A stretch of DNA of 64,000 nucleotides from Pedobacter sp. (GCA_031119475.1 JAVHXV010000001.1:1-64000), one strand, 5' to 3'. Shown: positions 8,270 through 18,702, counted from the stretch's first letter. The notes: generated by a model not told the origin, from the letters alone. Made by a program: numbers and translations.

Positions 8270-8905
8270 ATGTATCCTAAAATAAAGGTTTGCGGAATGG
8301 CCCAGGCGGCCAATATTGCCGAGGTGGCGGAGCTGCGGCCTGATTATATGGGGTTCATTTTTTATGGACAATCTCCACGCGCCATCAGTGAGGTTTCTGC
8401 GGAGCTGATCAGGTATGTTCCAGAAGCGATCTTAACGATTGGCGTATTTGTAGATGAAGACCTGGATCAGGTCAAGGCAAGGATCATCAGGCACCAGCTT
8501 AAAGCGATACAATTGCATGGAAAGGAAAGTGCTGCCTATTGTGGCCTGTTAAAGGATGCTGGAATAACGGTAATCAAGGCATTCGGCGTGGGTCAAGATT
8601 TTGATTTTGGACAATTGGAGCCTTATGCAGATGTGGTCGATTACTTCTTGTTTGATACCCAGACACCAGCTCACGGAGGTTCTGGAAGAGTATTCGACTG
8701 GAAGCTATTGGATGATTATCAATTAGATAAGCCCTATTTTTTGAGTGGTGGCATTGATCTGCAGCACGTAGAAGCCATCAAGAGCATGACCGACAGCCGC
8801 CTGCATGCCATTGATGTAAACAGCAGGTTTGAGATTGCCCCGGGCCTGAAAGATGTAAATAAAGTAAACGAACTGATACAGAAATTCAAGATACAATCAA
8901 CATGA
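8270..8905 (+). CDS. trpF: phosphoribosylanthranilate isomerase
   Basis: The 211-residue TIM-barrel enzyme performs the Amadori rearrangement of phosphoribosylanthranilate to CdRP. KVCGM near residue 6-10 supplies the catalytic Cys. [15 protein letters not shown] is the conserved strand-2 region, QLHGKE follows, [17 protein letters not shown] contains the catalytic Asp and phosphate-binding Gly, and LSGGI is the second phosphate loop. Its stop overlaps the trpB start (ATGA, 8902-8905), implying translational coupling. Confidence 0.96.
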   Translation: MYPKIKVCGMAQAANIAEVAELRPDYMGFIFYGQSPRAISEVSAELIRYVPEAILTIGVFVDEDLDQVKARIIRHQLKAIQLHGKESAAYCGLLKDAGITVIKAFGVGQDFDFGQLEPYADVVDYFLFDTQTPAHGGSGRVFDWKLLDDYQLDKPYFLSGGIDLQHVEAIKSMTDSRLHAIDVNSRFEIAPGLKDVNKVNELIQKFKIQST

Positions 8906-10086
8906 CGAACTATTTTGTAAATGATAAGGGCTATTATGGCGATTTTGGTGGAGCATATATCCCAGAGATGCTCTATCCAAACGTGGAAGAGTTAAGGCAG
9001 CAATACCTTAAGGTCATCAAAGAAGAAAGCTTCCAACAGGAATTCAGGGCCTTGCTGAAGGACTATGTCGGCCGTCCATCGCCACTATACTTGGCGAAAC
9101 GCTTATCGGAGCGTTATGGAGCCAATATCTTCTTAAAACGAGAGGATCTTAATCATACTGGTGCCCACAAGATCAACAACACCATTGGACAAATCCTTTT
9201 GGCCGAACATTTGGGCAAAAAAAGGATCATTGCAGAAACTGGAGCAGGTCAACATGGTGTGGCCACCGCAACGGTCTGTGCACTCAGGGGATTGGAATGT
9301 GTGGTGTACATGGGCGAGGTCGACATTAAAAGGCAGGCACCAAATGTTGCCCGGATGAAAATGCTCGGCGCAACGGTAGTACCAGCTACATCAGGGAGCA
9401 AGACCTTGAAAGACGCGACTAACGAGGCTATGCGCGATTGGATCAATAATCCTGAGGATACCTATTATATCATTGGTTCGGTAGTTGGCCCACACCCTTA
9501 TCCAGATATGGTGGCCTATTTCCAATCTGTTATTTCTGAAGAAGCCAAAAAACAATTGGCCGAGCAGACCGGCAAGCAATCGCCAGATTATGTTTTGGCC
9601 TGTGTGGGTGGTGGAAGCAATGCCATTGGCATGTTCTATCATTTTATTGATGATGAACAGGTACAATTGATTGCAGTAGAAGCTGGCGGAAAAGGCGTAG
9701 ACAGTGGTTTTACAGCCGCCACAACCGCTAAGGGTAAGGAAGGTGTATTGCATGGCAGCAGGAGCATTTTGATGCAGACTGCCGACGGACAAGTGGTCGA
9801 GCCACATTCTGTATCGGCAGGGCTGGATTATCCGGGGATTGGCCCACAGCATGCCCACCTCTTTAAAACGGGGAGAGGCAAATATGTGTCCATTACAGAT
9901 GATGAATCGCTAGATGCTGGACTGAGACTGACGCAGTTGGAAGGAATTATCCCGGCTATCGAAAGCGCACACGCACTGGCCTATCTCGAATACATGGAAT
10001 TTAAAGGCGGCGAAAACGTAGTTGTCTGCCTATCAGGTAGGGGAGATAAGGACATGGAAACCTATATGAAACATTTTAATCTTTAA
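8902..10086 (+). CDS. trpB: tryptophan synthase beta subunit
   Basis: The 394-residue PLP enzyme condenses indole with serine. The lysine that forms the Schiff base is Lys90 in HTGAHKINN, and the PLP-phosphate loop is the later [24 protein letters not shown] and the C-terminal LSGRGDKD are family signatures. It belongs to the canonical TrpB1 group by length and motifs. It overlaps trpF by 4 bp; a 222-bp repeat spacer precedes trpA. Confidence 0.98.
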   Translation: MTNYFVNDKGYYGDFGGAYIPEMLYPNVEELRQQYLKVIKEESFQQEFRALLKDYVGRPSPLYLAKRLSERYGANIFLKREDLNHTGAHKINNTIGQILLAEHLGKKRIIAETGAGQHGVATATVCALRGLECVVYMGEVDIKRQAPNVARMKMLGATVVPATSGSKTLKDATNEAMRDWINNPEDTYYIIGSVVGPHPYPDMVAYFQSVISEEAKKQLAEQTGKQSPDYVLACVGGGSNAIGMFYHFIDDEQVQLIAVEAGGKGVDSGFTAATTAKGKEGVLHGSRSILMQTADGQVVEPHSVSAGLDYPGIGPQHAHLFKTGRGKYVSITDDESLDAGLRLTQLEGIIPAIESAHALAYLEYMEFKGGENVVVCLSGRGDKDMETYMKHFNL

Positions 10087-10180
10087 TACTAGATACTGGA
10101 TACTAGATATGAGATTTGAGACAATAGATAAGAGACAAAAGAATAAAGATTAAAGACACAGGATATTAGGCGCCATGTGC

Positions 10181-10288
10181 TTACCTCTTACCTCTTACCT
10201 CTTACCTCTTACCTCTTACCTCTTACCTCTTACTTCTTACATCTTACTTCTTACTTCTTACTTCTTACTTCTCACCTCTCACCTCTCA
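10181..10288. repeat. CTTACCT heptamer tandem array
   Basis: About fifteen 7-bp units run CTTACCT, then CTTACTT/CATCTTA variants, then CTCACCT. It is among the longest arrays in the window. Translated, it gives a 7-residue repeat (LTSYLLP) that falsely extends the trpA reading frame. It sits between trpB and trpA, inside the operon. Confidence 0.95.
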
Positions 10289-10308
10289 AATCTCTCAATT
10301 TTATCAGC

Positions 10309-11076
10309 ATGAACCGATTACAGCAATTATTCGAAAACAAGAAGAAAGATATCCTTTCGATATATTACACGGCGGGCTACCCGAACTTAAATGATACTTT
10401 GACCATAGCTGAGGCTTTAGAGCAGGCAGGAGCTGATTTTATGGAAATCGGCTTTCCCTACTCAGATCCTGTTGCCGACGGAGAAGTAATTCAGGGCAGC
10501 AGCAAACAAGCACTAGACCAGGGGATGACCTTAGAAATGCTGTTTGCACAATTAAAGGATTTAAGAAAAACTGTCAACATTCCCATTTTGCTAATGGGCT
10601 ATGTGAACGTGGTCTTGCAATATGGTGTTGAAAATTTTTGTAAAAAATGTCAGGAGGTAGGCGTAGATGGCTGCATCATTCCCGATCTGCCGATGTACGA
10701 ATATGAAGAATTGTACAGCGAATGCTTCAAAAAACATGGCATTAGCAATATCTTTTTGGTTACGCCACAAACAAGTGAGGAAAGGATCCGCAAAATCGAT
10801 GACCTGAGCAATGCATTTATCTACCTGCTTTCATCTGCCGCAACTACCGGAAAAAACCTGGATGTATCGGCCAATGCCAGGGCCTATTTTTCACGCATGA
10901 GGAACATGAACCTAAAAAATCCGCTGATGATCGGTTTTGGGATTTCTGATAAGCAGACTTTCGACTCTGCCAACGAATATGCCGCTGGAGCCATTATCGG
11001 TAGTGCTTTTGTGAAAAACCTGGATCCGCAGGATGTGGTTGGCAGTGTGGGGAGATTTATGAAGGAGTTTAGGTAG
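10309..11076 (+). CDS. trpA: tryptophan synthase alpha subunit
   Basis: From the ATG at 10309 the protein is 255 residues and starts MNRLQQLFENKKKD, matching the family's usual start. The longer in-frame ORF from 10177 is a translation of the heptamer array. Catalytic Glu46 and Asp57 lie in MEIGFPYSDPVADG. The late region GFGISDKQTF is the phosphate-binding segment. The enzyme cleaves indole-3-glycerol phosphate and channels indole to TrpB. It is the last gene of the block and converges on the GH2 gene. Confidence 0.96.
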   Translation: MNRLQQLFENKKKDILSIYYTAGYPNLNDTLTIAEALEQAGADFMEIGFPYSDPVADGEVIQGSSKQALDQGMTLEMLFAQLKDLRKTVNIPILLMGYVNVVLQYGVENFCKKCQEVGVDGCIIPDLPMYEYEELYSECFKKHGISNIFLVTPQTSEERIRKIDDLSNAFIYLLSSAATTGKNLDVSANARAYFSRMRNMNLKNPLMIGFGISDKQTFDSANEYAAGAIIGSAFVKNLDPQDVVGSVGRFMKEFR

Positions 11077-11090
11077 GGCAGTTCGCGTGA

Positions 11091-11150
11091 AGCGTTTGGC
11101 GTAAAGCGTATGGCGAGGATGCACTGCACGACCGTTTTACGCCAAACGCT
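11091..11150. terminator. 15-bp inverted repeat between trpA and GH2 gene
   Basis: AGCGTTTGGCGTAAA (11091-11105) and its exact reverse complement (11136-11150) enclose a 30-base loop in the convergent spacer. There is no clean T-tract, so termination is only possible, not shown. A half-site of the same family (TTTACGCCAAACGC) recurs at about 20478-20491, after sucC. Confidence 0.5.
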
Positions 11151-11153
11151 ATG

Positions 11154-12995
11154 CTACCTCACCGTCACTACAGGTCGATACACCTTATTATTTGACTGAT
11201 ATAACTGCGGAACAGGAATTTTAACTACTTTCCGGTCGTAGGTCATTAGGCCATTGGTTTCGATTTCTACATCGGTGGTCTGTGTATAAACGGCGGCCGA
11301 AAGCCCGAGACCGATCAGTTCAGTAAGGCGTGTGGTGAATACATCGTATTTGGCAAAAAGTTCTTCTGGAGTTTTGAAGCTTTGGTAGCCCCAGTTGTTT
11401 TTCTGTTGCCAGGTATGTCCTTCTAAGGGAAGCCCCAGTCCGCCATATTCTCCCAGCACCAATATCGTGTTTTTCCCAAAAAGATCGGGCCTTGGCATAG
11501 CGGGCTGCGGATAACTGTGTACGTCTGTAAAATGCCCGGTGTTGAAATAATTACCTCCGCTGGCACTGTTGATCAACCGCGATGGGTCCTTTTTCATGGT
11601 CCATTCGGTAATTTCAGTGGTCTTGAATTGTCCCCAAGCTTCATTGAATGGCACCCAGACCACAATGCTAGGAAAATTGTGCAGCGACTCCATGATGGCG
11701 TTCCATTCTTTTTTGTAATAACTTTCAGATTCAGCGTTTCTCGGCCTTTCGCTCTCCATGTTGATGATGCCGGGATTTGGATTCCAATTGTTTCCCAGGT
11801 CGCCGCTTGGCATATCCTGCCACAACAGCATGCCTACCTGATCGCAATAATGATAATAGCGGGCAGATTCTACTTTGATATGCTTTCTGATCATGTTAAA
11901 GCCCATCTTTTTGAGCTCATCTACATCAAAGCGCATGGCTGCCTCTGTCGGAGGGGTATATAGGCCATCTGGCCACCAACCTTGGTCAAGTGGTCCAAAT
12001 TGAAAAAGAAACTTATTGTTCAACAGCATTCTTTTGATGCCTTTTTCATCTGTTCCCATACTAATTTTACGCATGGCAAAATAGCTCATCACCTGGTCGA
12101 TTACCTTGTTGTTGCTGATCAGGCTAATGCGCAGGTCGTAGAGAAAAGGGCTGCTCGGCGACCATAATTTTTCATTGGCCATTTTAAGGGTTACTGCTTG
12201 TTGCGACGATGCAACCTGGGTGGCAATTACTTTTCCCTGCTCCAATATTTCGACCTTGAATTGGTCGCTGGGAAGAGTGTTTACAAAATTACCAGTTATT
12301 GTTATGGTATGCGCATCGATATCTGGTGTATGTTTGGTCGAAGCAATGTAACGCGTTGGCAAAGCTTCCAGCCAAACTGTCTGCCATATCCCCGTAACCG
12401 GTGTATACCAGATCCCACGCGGTTTTTTAACCTGTTTTCCCCTTGGTTGTGGACCGTCATCTGAAGGGTCCCAAACCTTGATTTTGATATCCTGAAACCC
12501 ATCTTTTTTTAGCGCTGAGGTAATATTGATGCTAAACGGATCAAATCCGCCCTCATGGCTGCCCACACTTTTGCCGTTCACGAAAACCTCGGTCTGCCAA
12601 TCTACCGCCCCAAAATGGAGCAGCACTTGTTTGCCCTTGAATTCCGCTACGCTGACCTGACGACGGTACCAGAGTACACTATCTTTTCCTACCATCCGTT
12701 GTACACCAGAAATAGCCGATTCTACAGCAAAGGGTACCAAAATCTTGCCCTCATAAGAAGTGGGCTGCATTCCCTTTGGTACGATGGCATAGTCCCAAAG
12801 GCCATTTAGATTTTTCCAATTGTTATTTCTCACCAATTGCGGCCTAGGGTATTCGGGTAAAGGCAAATTGGGGTCAACCTGTTGGGCCCAAGGTGTTAAA
12901 ATCTTGTCGGTGCGGATTGCCCATGGTGTTTGGGCCTGTAATTGGCTGTAAAATAACAGCAAAATTCCTGTGATAATGGTTAAGGTCTTTTTCAT
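11154..12995 (-). CDS. glycoside hydrolase family 2 protein
   Basis: The 613-residue secreted protein has a signal peptide (residues 1-21), an N-terminal GH2 jelly-roll (about 55-215), an immunoglobulin-like domain (about 220-310) and a TIM barrel. The GH2 acid/base motif FNEAWGQ gives Glu452, and GEYGG gives the likely nucleophile Glu516. Known family activities include beta-galactosidase, beta-glucuronidase and beta-mannosidase; the specificity cannot be read. No SusC/SusD pair flanks it, so it is not in a recognisable polysaccharide utilisation locus. It is convergent with trpA. Confidence 0.9.
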   Translation of the reverse strand: MKKTLTIITGILLLFYSQLQAQTPWAIRTDKILTPWAQQVDPNLPLPEYPRPQLVRNNNWKNLNGLWDYAIVPKGMQPTSYEGKILVPFAVESAISGVQRMVGKDSVLWYRRQVSVAEFKGKQVLLHFGAVDWQTEVFVNGKSVGSHEGGFDPFSINITSALKKDGFQDIKIKVWDPSDDGPQPRGKQVKKPRGIWYTPVTGIWQTVWLEALPTRYIASTKHTPDIDAHTITITGNFVNTLPSDQFKVEILEQGKVIATQVASSQQAVTLKMANEKLWSPSSPFLYDLRISLISNNKVIDQVMSYFAMRKISMGTDEKGIKRMLLNNKFLFQFGPLDQGWWPDGLYTPPTEAAMRFDVDELKKMGFNMIRKHIKVESARYYHYCDQVGMLLWQDMPSGDLGNNWNPNPGIINMESERPRNAESESYYKKEWNAIMESLHNFPSIVVWVPFNEAWGQFKTTEITEWTMKKDPSRLINSASGGNYFNTGHFTDVHSYPQPAMPRPDLFGKNTILVLGEYGGLGLPLEGHTWQQKNNWGYQSFKTPEELFAKYDVFTTRLTELIGLGLSAAVYTQTTDVEIETNGLMTYDRKVVKIPVPQLYQSNNKVYRPVVTVR

Positions 12996-13153
12996 TTGGC
13001 GAATAGGTCAGGATTAGACGAATATAATCTTTTATTCAGGTCGATGGAAATAGTTCACCTACTGCCCTGGGATTTTTTAGACGGCAGACTGTGGAGATAG
13101 ACAAATCCGGTTTTTCTAGCCAATATAGATGTGAAGTTGCCCAAACTTAAAGT

Positions 13154-13207
13154 GCCATTCACTTTACGCTTTTGCTTTGCGCTTATCGCTGTGTGCTTTC
13201 CGCTTAC
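13154..13207. repeat. CGCTTTT-family heptads
   Basis: Words such as CGCTTTT, GCTTTGCG and CGCTTATCGCTG form an imperfect heptad tract that ends at the stop of the YrdC-family gene. The clearest member is at 44222-44312. Confidence 0.6.
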
Positions 13208-13824
13208 AGGTATCCCTCAATATCACCCTTGCCCATCCTGATCACTTCAAAATCGTTTGTTGTGCAATCCACTACGGTCGATGCTTCATTTCCCCCATAA
13301 CCACCATCGATTACCATGTCTACCAGATCTTGGTATTTTTCGTAAATCAGTTCCGGGTCGGTCGAATATTCGATCAGTTCATCGTCATCCTTGATTGAAG
13401 TAGAAATGATCGGATGGCCAAGTGCCTCTACAATGGACCGGGCAATGGCATTATCGGGAACACGGATACCAACAGTCTTTTTGTTGGAGCTGAGCAGTTT
13501 GGGAACATTGTTATTGGCATTGAAGATAAAGGTAAAGGGCCCCGGAAGTGCTTTTTTCAACACCCTAAAAACCGTAGTGTCTATGGGCTTGATGTAGTCT
13601 GATATATGCCTAAGGTCAGAACAAATGAATGAGAAGTTCGCTTTTTCAGGCTTGATGCCACGCATACGGCAAATTTTTTCAATGGCTTTCTGATTGGTGA
13701 TGTCACAGCCAAGGCCATATACGGTATCAGTTGGATAAATGATGAGCCCCCCTTTGCGCAAGACGGCTACAGCCTGCTCAATTGCCCGTGGATTTGGATT
13801 TTCTGGATAAATCTTGATCAGCAT
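13204..13824 (-). CDS. L-threonylcarbamoyladenylate synthase family protein (YrdC/Sua5)
   Basis: The ATG at 13824 gives a 206-residue protein starting MLIKIYPENPNPRAIEQAV, the normal length for YciO/YrdC proteins. A longer frame from 13878 reads into repeat sequence. The KGGLIIYPTDTVYGLGCD segment and SFICSDLRHIS are the conserved YrdC nucleotide-binding regions. TsaC/Sua5 makes threonylcarbamoyl-AMP for the t6A modification of ANN-reading tRNAs. The YciO branch is close, and its tRNA role is less secure, so I do not give a gene symbol. Confidence 0.88.
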   Translation of the reverse strand: MLIKIYPENPNPRAIEQAVAVLRKGGLIIYPTDTVYGLGCDITNQKAIEKICRMRGIKPEKANFSFICSDLRHISDYIKPIDTTVFRVLKKALPGPFTFIFNANNNVPKLLSSNKKTVGIRVPDNAIARSIVEALGHPIISTSIKDDDELIEYSTDPELIYEKYQDLVDMVIDGGYGGNEASTVVDCTTNDFEVIRMGKGDIEGYL

Positions 13825-14040
13825 ACCCAAAAATAACAATTTAAGATGATGGTTGTTTATATTAGTATCAGGTATCAAGTATCAGGTATCGAGAAAAAAG
13901 AAAAAAGAAAAAAGAATAAAGATAATGATGCCCTGGGCTAGCAACCAACGAACACAATGAAAAAGCAGATCGCTCGCAAATACGGCCAAACACCAAACAA
14001 CTAACCAACCAGACCACTAAATAACCAAGCACCCCGAAAT

Positions 14041-15678
14041 ATGAGAAAAGCATTTTTTGCCATCGCTGCATTTTTAATTGCCTTCACCATTATGTTAGGG
14101 CTGTGGCATCCTTTTTTATGGTGGATGTTCATTTTTACAGGACCATTTGTGATTTTGGGGATATATGATCTTTACCAGCCAAAGCACAGTATTGTCAGAA
14201 ATTATCCTGTTTTTGGACGATTGAGATATTTCATGGAAGATCTTCGGCCAAAAATCTATCAATATTTTGTGGAAAGTGATGTTAATGGGAAGCCTTTTAA
14301 CCGGTTAAACCGCTCGTTGATTTATCAAAGGGCCAAGAAGGAAAACGATACCATTCCGTTTGGTACACAGCTTGATGTGTATGAAAATGGCTATGAGTGG
14401 CTGAGCCATAGCATTGCCGCGATCAGCCATCATGAACTGGATCCAAATCCGAGGGTAATGATTGGTGGGCCAGATTGTAAGCAGCCTTATTCTGCGAGCA
14501 TCTTTAATATTTCGGCCATGAGTTTCGGTTCGCTGAGCAAAAATGCCATTTTGGCCTTAAATGGCGGGGCAAAGATGGGCAATTTTGCCCACAACACGGG
14601 CGAGGGAGGGATCAGCGATTACCATAGCGGTCCGGGAGGCGACCTCATCTGGCAGATCGGAACAGGTTATTTTGGTTGCAGACATCACGATGGTTCATTC
14701 AACTATGAAGCCTTTGCTGAACGTTCTGCTGCCGGGCATGTTAAAATGATCGAAATCAAGCTTTCACAGGGCGCAAAGCCAGGGCATGGCGGTATTTTAC
14801 CTGCTGCTAAGGTTACGCCAGAAATTTCGAGGATCCGTTTGGTAAAGGAAGGTTTTGACGTCATTTCTCCTCCCGCACATGCGGCGTTTTCTACCCCTTT
14901 GGAAATGATGGATTTCGTAAAACGGCTGCGTGAACTTTCTGGTGGAAAACCCATCGGGTTTAAGTTGTGCATTGGCCGTAGGAGCGAGTTTTTTGCCATT
15001 TGCAAAGCGATGATAGCGACGGGCATCTATGTAGATTTTATTACTGTTGATGGTGGAGAAGGTGGAACAGGTGCGGCACCACAGGAATTTACCAATGCCG
15101 TTGGGATGCCACTTCGCGAAGGAATTGCGTTTGTATACGATGTGCTGACAGGATTTGACCTTAAAAAACACATCAAGATCATTGCTTCTGGCAAAATTTC
15201 TTCGGGATTTGATATCGTCAAAAATATCTCCCTAGGCGCAGATTTGTGTAATTCGGCAAGGGGAATGATGTTTGCGTTGGGCTGCATCCAGGCGCTGGAA
15301 TGCAATAGCAATACCTGTCCAACGGGCGTAGCGACACAGGACGAAAGTTTGATGAAGGGGCTGGTGGTCGAAGATAAGACGGTCAGGGTTTTTAACTTTC
15401 ACCGGCTTACCGTGCAGAGTGCAGTTGAACTATTGGGGGCAGCAGGCTTAAAGCATCCTTACCAATTGACCAGGGCCTATATCAACCGCCGAACTTCGCC
15501 AAATGTCATGCAGTCTTACATGGAAACTTTTCCCTATGTTCCCGAAGGTTGTTTAAGGCAAACTCCTTATCCTTCACAATTTGAATTGGGGATGGCACTC
15601 AGCACAGCCAGCAGTTTTGCACCAACAGATTATAAGGTGTCAGCAATAGATTATCAGGCAGCTAATTCGCACCGATGA
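14041..15678 (+). CDS. FMN-binding glutamate synthase-like protein
   Basis: The 545-residue protein begins with two membrane-spanning segments (about residues 5-48), followed by a glutamate-synthase alpha/beta barrel domain. Recognisable segments are FNISAMSFGSLSKNAI, NTGEGGISDYH, VDGGEGGTGAAP and CNSNTCPTGVATQD; the last holds the cysteines of the 3Fe-4S region of GltB. It lacks the glutaminase domain and the C-terminal GXGXG domain, so it is not a complete glutamate synthase. The natural substrate of this membrane-anchored type is not established. It stands alone, divergent from the YrdC gene. Confidence 0.88.
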   Translation: MRKAFFAIAAFLIAFTIMLGLWHPFLWWMFIFTGPFVILGIYDLYQPKHSIVRNYPVFGRLRYFMEDLRPKIYQYFVESDVNGKPFNRLNRSLIYQRAKKENDTIPFGTQLDVYENGYEWLSHSIAAISHHELDPNPRVMIGGPDCKQPYSASIFNISAMSFGSLSKNAILALNGGAKMGNFAHNTGEGGISDYHSGPGGDLIWQIGTGYFGCRHHDGSFNYEAFAERSAAGHVKMIEIKLSQGAKPGHGGILPAAKVTPEISRIRLVKEGFDVISPPAHAAFSTPLEMMDFVKRLRELSGGKPIGFKLCIGRRSEFFAICKAMIATGIYVDFITVDGGEGGTGAAPQEFTNAVGMPLREGIAFVYDVLTGFDLKKHIKIIASGKISSGFDIVKNISLGADLCNSARGMMFALGCIQALECNSNTCPTGVATQDESLMKGLVVEDKTVRVFNFHRLTVQSAVELLGAAGLKHPYQLTRAYINRRTSPNVMQSYMETFPYVPEGCLRQTPYPSQFELGMALSTASSFAPTDYKVSAIDYQAANSHR

Positions 15679-15823
15679 TTTAAAGGAAAAGGGAAGACGG
15701 AAAATGGAAGATGTTAAATTTTATTGATTTTTTTTCTAAAGTAAGCCTGAGCACTGCTTTAGACTGTCAACTTTGCCGGAGGTATCTCTTCGGTACACCT
15801 TTAACTTTCAACCTTCAACTATA

Positions 15824-17260
15824 CTAAAACTCAGCACTTTTCGGGAACCTAGGGAAGGCAATTACGTCCCTGATGTTGGTCATACCGGTTACGAAAAGTA
15901 CAAGGCGTTCGAAACCTAGTCCAAACCCGGCATGTGGTGCGGAACCGAACTTGCGCGTATCCAAATACCACCAAAGCTCTTCCTGTGGGATGTGCATCTC
16001 TTCCATGCGTGCCTTCAGTTTGTCCAAACGCTCTTCACGCTGTGATCCGCCAACCATTTCGCCAATGCCAGGGAAAAGGATATCCATGGCGGCAACGGTT
16101 TTGCCATCATCGTTCATGCGCATGTAGAATGATTTGATGTCTTTTGGATAATCCGTTAGGATAACCGGCTTTTTAAAATGCTTTTCTACCAGGTAGCGTT
16201 CATGCTCCGATTGCAGGTCTGCACCCCATTCGTCGATCAGGTATTTGAACTGCTTTTTCTGGTTAGGTTTAGATTGTTTTAAGATTTGGATGGCCTCAGT
16301 GTAAGTCAATCGCTCAAAATCATTGTTCAGACAGAAGTTTAACTTTTCGATCAGGGTAAATTCACTTCTTTCCTGTTGTGGCTTCTGTTTTTCCTCATCG
16401 GACAAACGGTCGTTTAGAAAGGCAATTTCCTCTGCACAATGGGTCAGTGCGTAATTGATGACATATTTCATCATATCTTCAGCCAATTGCATGTTGTCTT
16501 CCAGATCGGCAAAGGCAACTTCGGGCTCTATCATCCAGAATTCGGCCAAGTGGCGTGTTGTATTCGAATTTTCGGCCCTAAAGGTAGGTCCGAATGTATA
16601 GATCTGTCCAAATGCCATCGCCGCCAATTCTCCTTCCAATTGTCCAGAAACGGTCAGGTTGGTTGCTTTTCCAAAGAAATCGGCCGCATAATCTATCTTT
16701 CCATCATCGGTTTTAGGCAATTGGTCCAGATCCAGCGTAGTTACTTTAAACATTTCACCTGCACCTTCGGCATCGCTGGCGGTAATCACGGGGGTATGCA
16801 TGTATACAAAGCCACGGTCATTGTAAAACTGATGGATGGCAAAAGCAAGAGCGTGCCTAACCTTGAAAACCGCATTGAATGTATTGGTACGGAAACGCAG
16901 GTGTGCAATTTCCCTCAAAAATTCTAAACTGTGTTTTTTTGGCTGAAGCGGGTATTCTTCTGCATTGCTGTCGCCCAAAATCTCTACCTGGGTAGCCTTA
17001 ATTTCTACTTTCTGGCCTTTGCCCAACGATTCGACCAATGTTCCCGAAACGGCAATGGCTGCACCTGTGGTGATCCTTTTGAGGAGTTCTTCGGCAGTAT
17101 TCTCGAAATCGACCACTACTTGGATATTTCCCATGCATGAACCATCGTTCAGGGCTATAAATTGGTTGTTGCGGAAAGTGCGTACCCAGCCCATTACTTT
17201 AACTTCAGTGCCGAATGCCGTAGAAACCAGCAGGTCTTTGATTTTCTCTCTCTTGATCAT
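15824..17260 (-). CDS. asnS: asparagine--tRNA ligase
   Basis: The 478-residue class IIb synthetase has an N-terminal OB-fold anticodon-binding domain (about 17-105). The catalytic core carries motif 2 around [21 protein letters not shown] and motif 3 [12 protein letters not shown] near the C-terminus. Asn-tRNA synthetases have FRAENS where AspRS has FRDED, which supports the assignment. The length is typical. Its 5' end faces the divergent histidine kinase gene. Confidence 0.97.
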   Translation of the reverse strand: MIKREKIKDLLVSTAFGTEVKVMGWVRTFRNNQFIALNDGSCMGNIQVVVDFENTAEELLKRITTGAAIAVSGTLVESLGKGQKVEIKATQVEILGDSNAEEYPLQPKKHSLEFLREIAHLRFRTNTFNAVFKVRHALAFAIHQFYNDRGFVYMHTPVITASDAEGAGEMFKVTTLDLDQLPKTDDGKIDYAADFFGKATNLTVSGQLEGELAAMAFGQIYTFGPTFRAENSNTTRHLAEFWMIEPEVAFADLEDNMQLAEDMMKYVINYALTHCAEEIAFLNDRLSDEEKQKPQQERSEFTLIEKLNFCLNNDFERLTYTEAIQILKQSKPNQKKQFKYLIDEWGADLQSEHERYLVEKHFKKPVILTDYPKDIKSFYMRMNDDGKTVAAMDILFPGIGEMVGGSQREERLDKLKARMEEMHIPQEELWWYLDTRKFGSAPHAGFGLGFERLVLFVTGMTNIRDVIAFPRFPKSAEF

Positions 17261-17373
17261 GCGAATAGCTTATAAAAGCGTCAAAAATAAAGATTTAAAC
17301 CTAAATTTGGTAATTTATGCGGCTTTAAGTTTTTATCAATCAATTTTCCCATTGTAGTTTTATATCCTTAAGT

Positions 17374-18702
17374 TTGTTATTTCAAACATTCTCAGTGCGC
17401 ATATACGGTAAAGCGCTCAGCGGTAGGCGGATTATCGGTGAGCCCAAATTATTTTCTTTAGAAGAGAGAATCTTCAATACGGTTTTGCTCATTGCATTTA
17501 TTACGCTCGTATTCGAAGTTCCGTTCAATTTTCTGATTGGCCTATACGTTCCGGCAGCACTCTGTTTTGTCGGTCTTTTTTTAGCCGCTTATCTGTATTA
17601 TCTTTCGCGCTTTAAACGGAAATCATCTGTTGGCATCACTATTTTTTGCCTGCTGTGCAACTTGATGTTTGCCATCAACTATTTCTTCAATTCAGGTACG
17701 AGAGGGCCAAATCTCTTACTTTTTTCCTTAGCGTTTTTATTGGTTGTGGCCATCATTCCGAAGAGACAGTTTCTGTTCTGGCTGTCTATTAATGTATTGA
17801 CGGTACTGACCATCCTCTTGGTCGAATATTTTTATCCCCAATTGGCGCCAAATGTCTATAAAAGCGAGGTATGGAAAACCATCGACTTTTCGATCACCTA
17901 TCTGGTAGTCGTTTCTTTAACCTATTTTACGATCAGCTACATCCGTAAAAACTATGATCAGGAACGGGATGCCGTGGATGAAAAAAATACAGCCATTGAA
18001 GAGCAGCGACAGGAACTGGAAAGATTGAATTCGGAGAAAGATAAGCTTTTCTCTATTGTTACCCACGATATTCGGGCACCGTTGGCGTCTATACAGGGCT
18101 ATCTGGAACTATTGACCGAAGTGAATCTCGATGAAGCGGAGCGGCTCGATATTAAAAAACAACTGCTGCAGCTCACCAGGGCTACCTCAGGTATGTTAAC
18201 GAACGTGCTCTCCTGGTCCCGCACGCAGATGGAAGGCGCCCATGCCGAGCTGAAAAAGGTAAATATTTCAGATGTGCTGACCGATGCACTGACAGTAGAA
18301 AAGAGCATTGCCAAGGCAAAGGGAATTATGCTCAATGTGTCATATGAAGATGGCCTGCAGATTCTGGCGGATTATAATATGTTGCAGTTGGTGCTTCGGA
18401 ATCTGGTGAACAATGCACTCAAGTTTACGCCAAATGGTGGTAGGGTAGAGGTTAAGGCTATGAATTCTGGTAACAGCTGTCATATCCTGATAAAAGATAA
18501 TGGCCTCGGAATTGATCCTATACAACAAGAACGTTTATTTCAGCTAAATGCTGCTTCTACCTATGGTACCAACAATGAAAAAGGAGTTGGACTGGGGTTG
18601 CCCTTGTGCAGGGAATTTACCACCCTGCAGCATGGCAAAATATGGTTTGAGAGTGAGTTGGGAAAAGGTTCTACCTTTTATCTTTCTTTTAGAAACGCTT
18701 AG
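17374..18702 (+). CDS. membrane sensor histidine kinase
   Basis: Up to 442 residues: six or so membrane segments (about 33-190), a short coiled coil (195-222), a HisKA domain with H-box THDIRAPLASI (His231) and an HATPase_c domain with N, G1 (KDNGLGID) and G2 (GVGLGLPL) boxes. There is no periplasmic sensing domain, so it may sense within the membrane. There is no in-frame ATG near the start; TTG at 17374 or GTG at 17395 must be used. The stop shares TTAG with the convergent kinase gene. No response regulator is adjacent. Confidence 0.9.
   Translation: MLFQTFSVRIYGKALSGRRIIGEPKLFSLEERIFNTVLLIAFITLVFEVPFNFLIGLYVPAALCFVGLFLAAYLYYLSRFKRKSSVGITIFCLLCNLMFAINYFFNSGTRGPNLLLFSLAFLLVVAIIPKRQFLFWLSINVLTVLTILLVEYFYPQLAPNVYKSEVWKTIDFSITYLVVVSLTYFTISYIRKNYDQERDAVDEKNTAIEEQRQELERLNSEKDKLFSIVTHDIRAPLASIQGYLELLTEVNLDEAERLDIKKQLLQLTRATSGMLTNVLSWSRTQMEGAHAELKKVNISDVLTDALTVEKSIAKAKGIMLNVSYEDGLQILADYNMLQLVLRNLVNNALKFTPNGGRVEVKAMNSGNSCHILIKDNGLGIDPIQQERLFQLNAASTYGTNNEKGVGLGLPLCREFTTLQHGKIWFESELGKGSTFYLSFRNA

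Noticed and set aside
10181..10288. CRISPR array
   Set aside because: The period is 7 bp with no unique spacers and no cas genes; it is a simple tandem repeat.
11154..12995. Polysaccharide utilisation locus around the GH2 gene
   Set aside because: No SusC/SusD pair, regulator or other glycosidase lies nearby.
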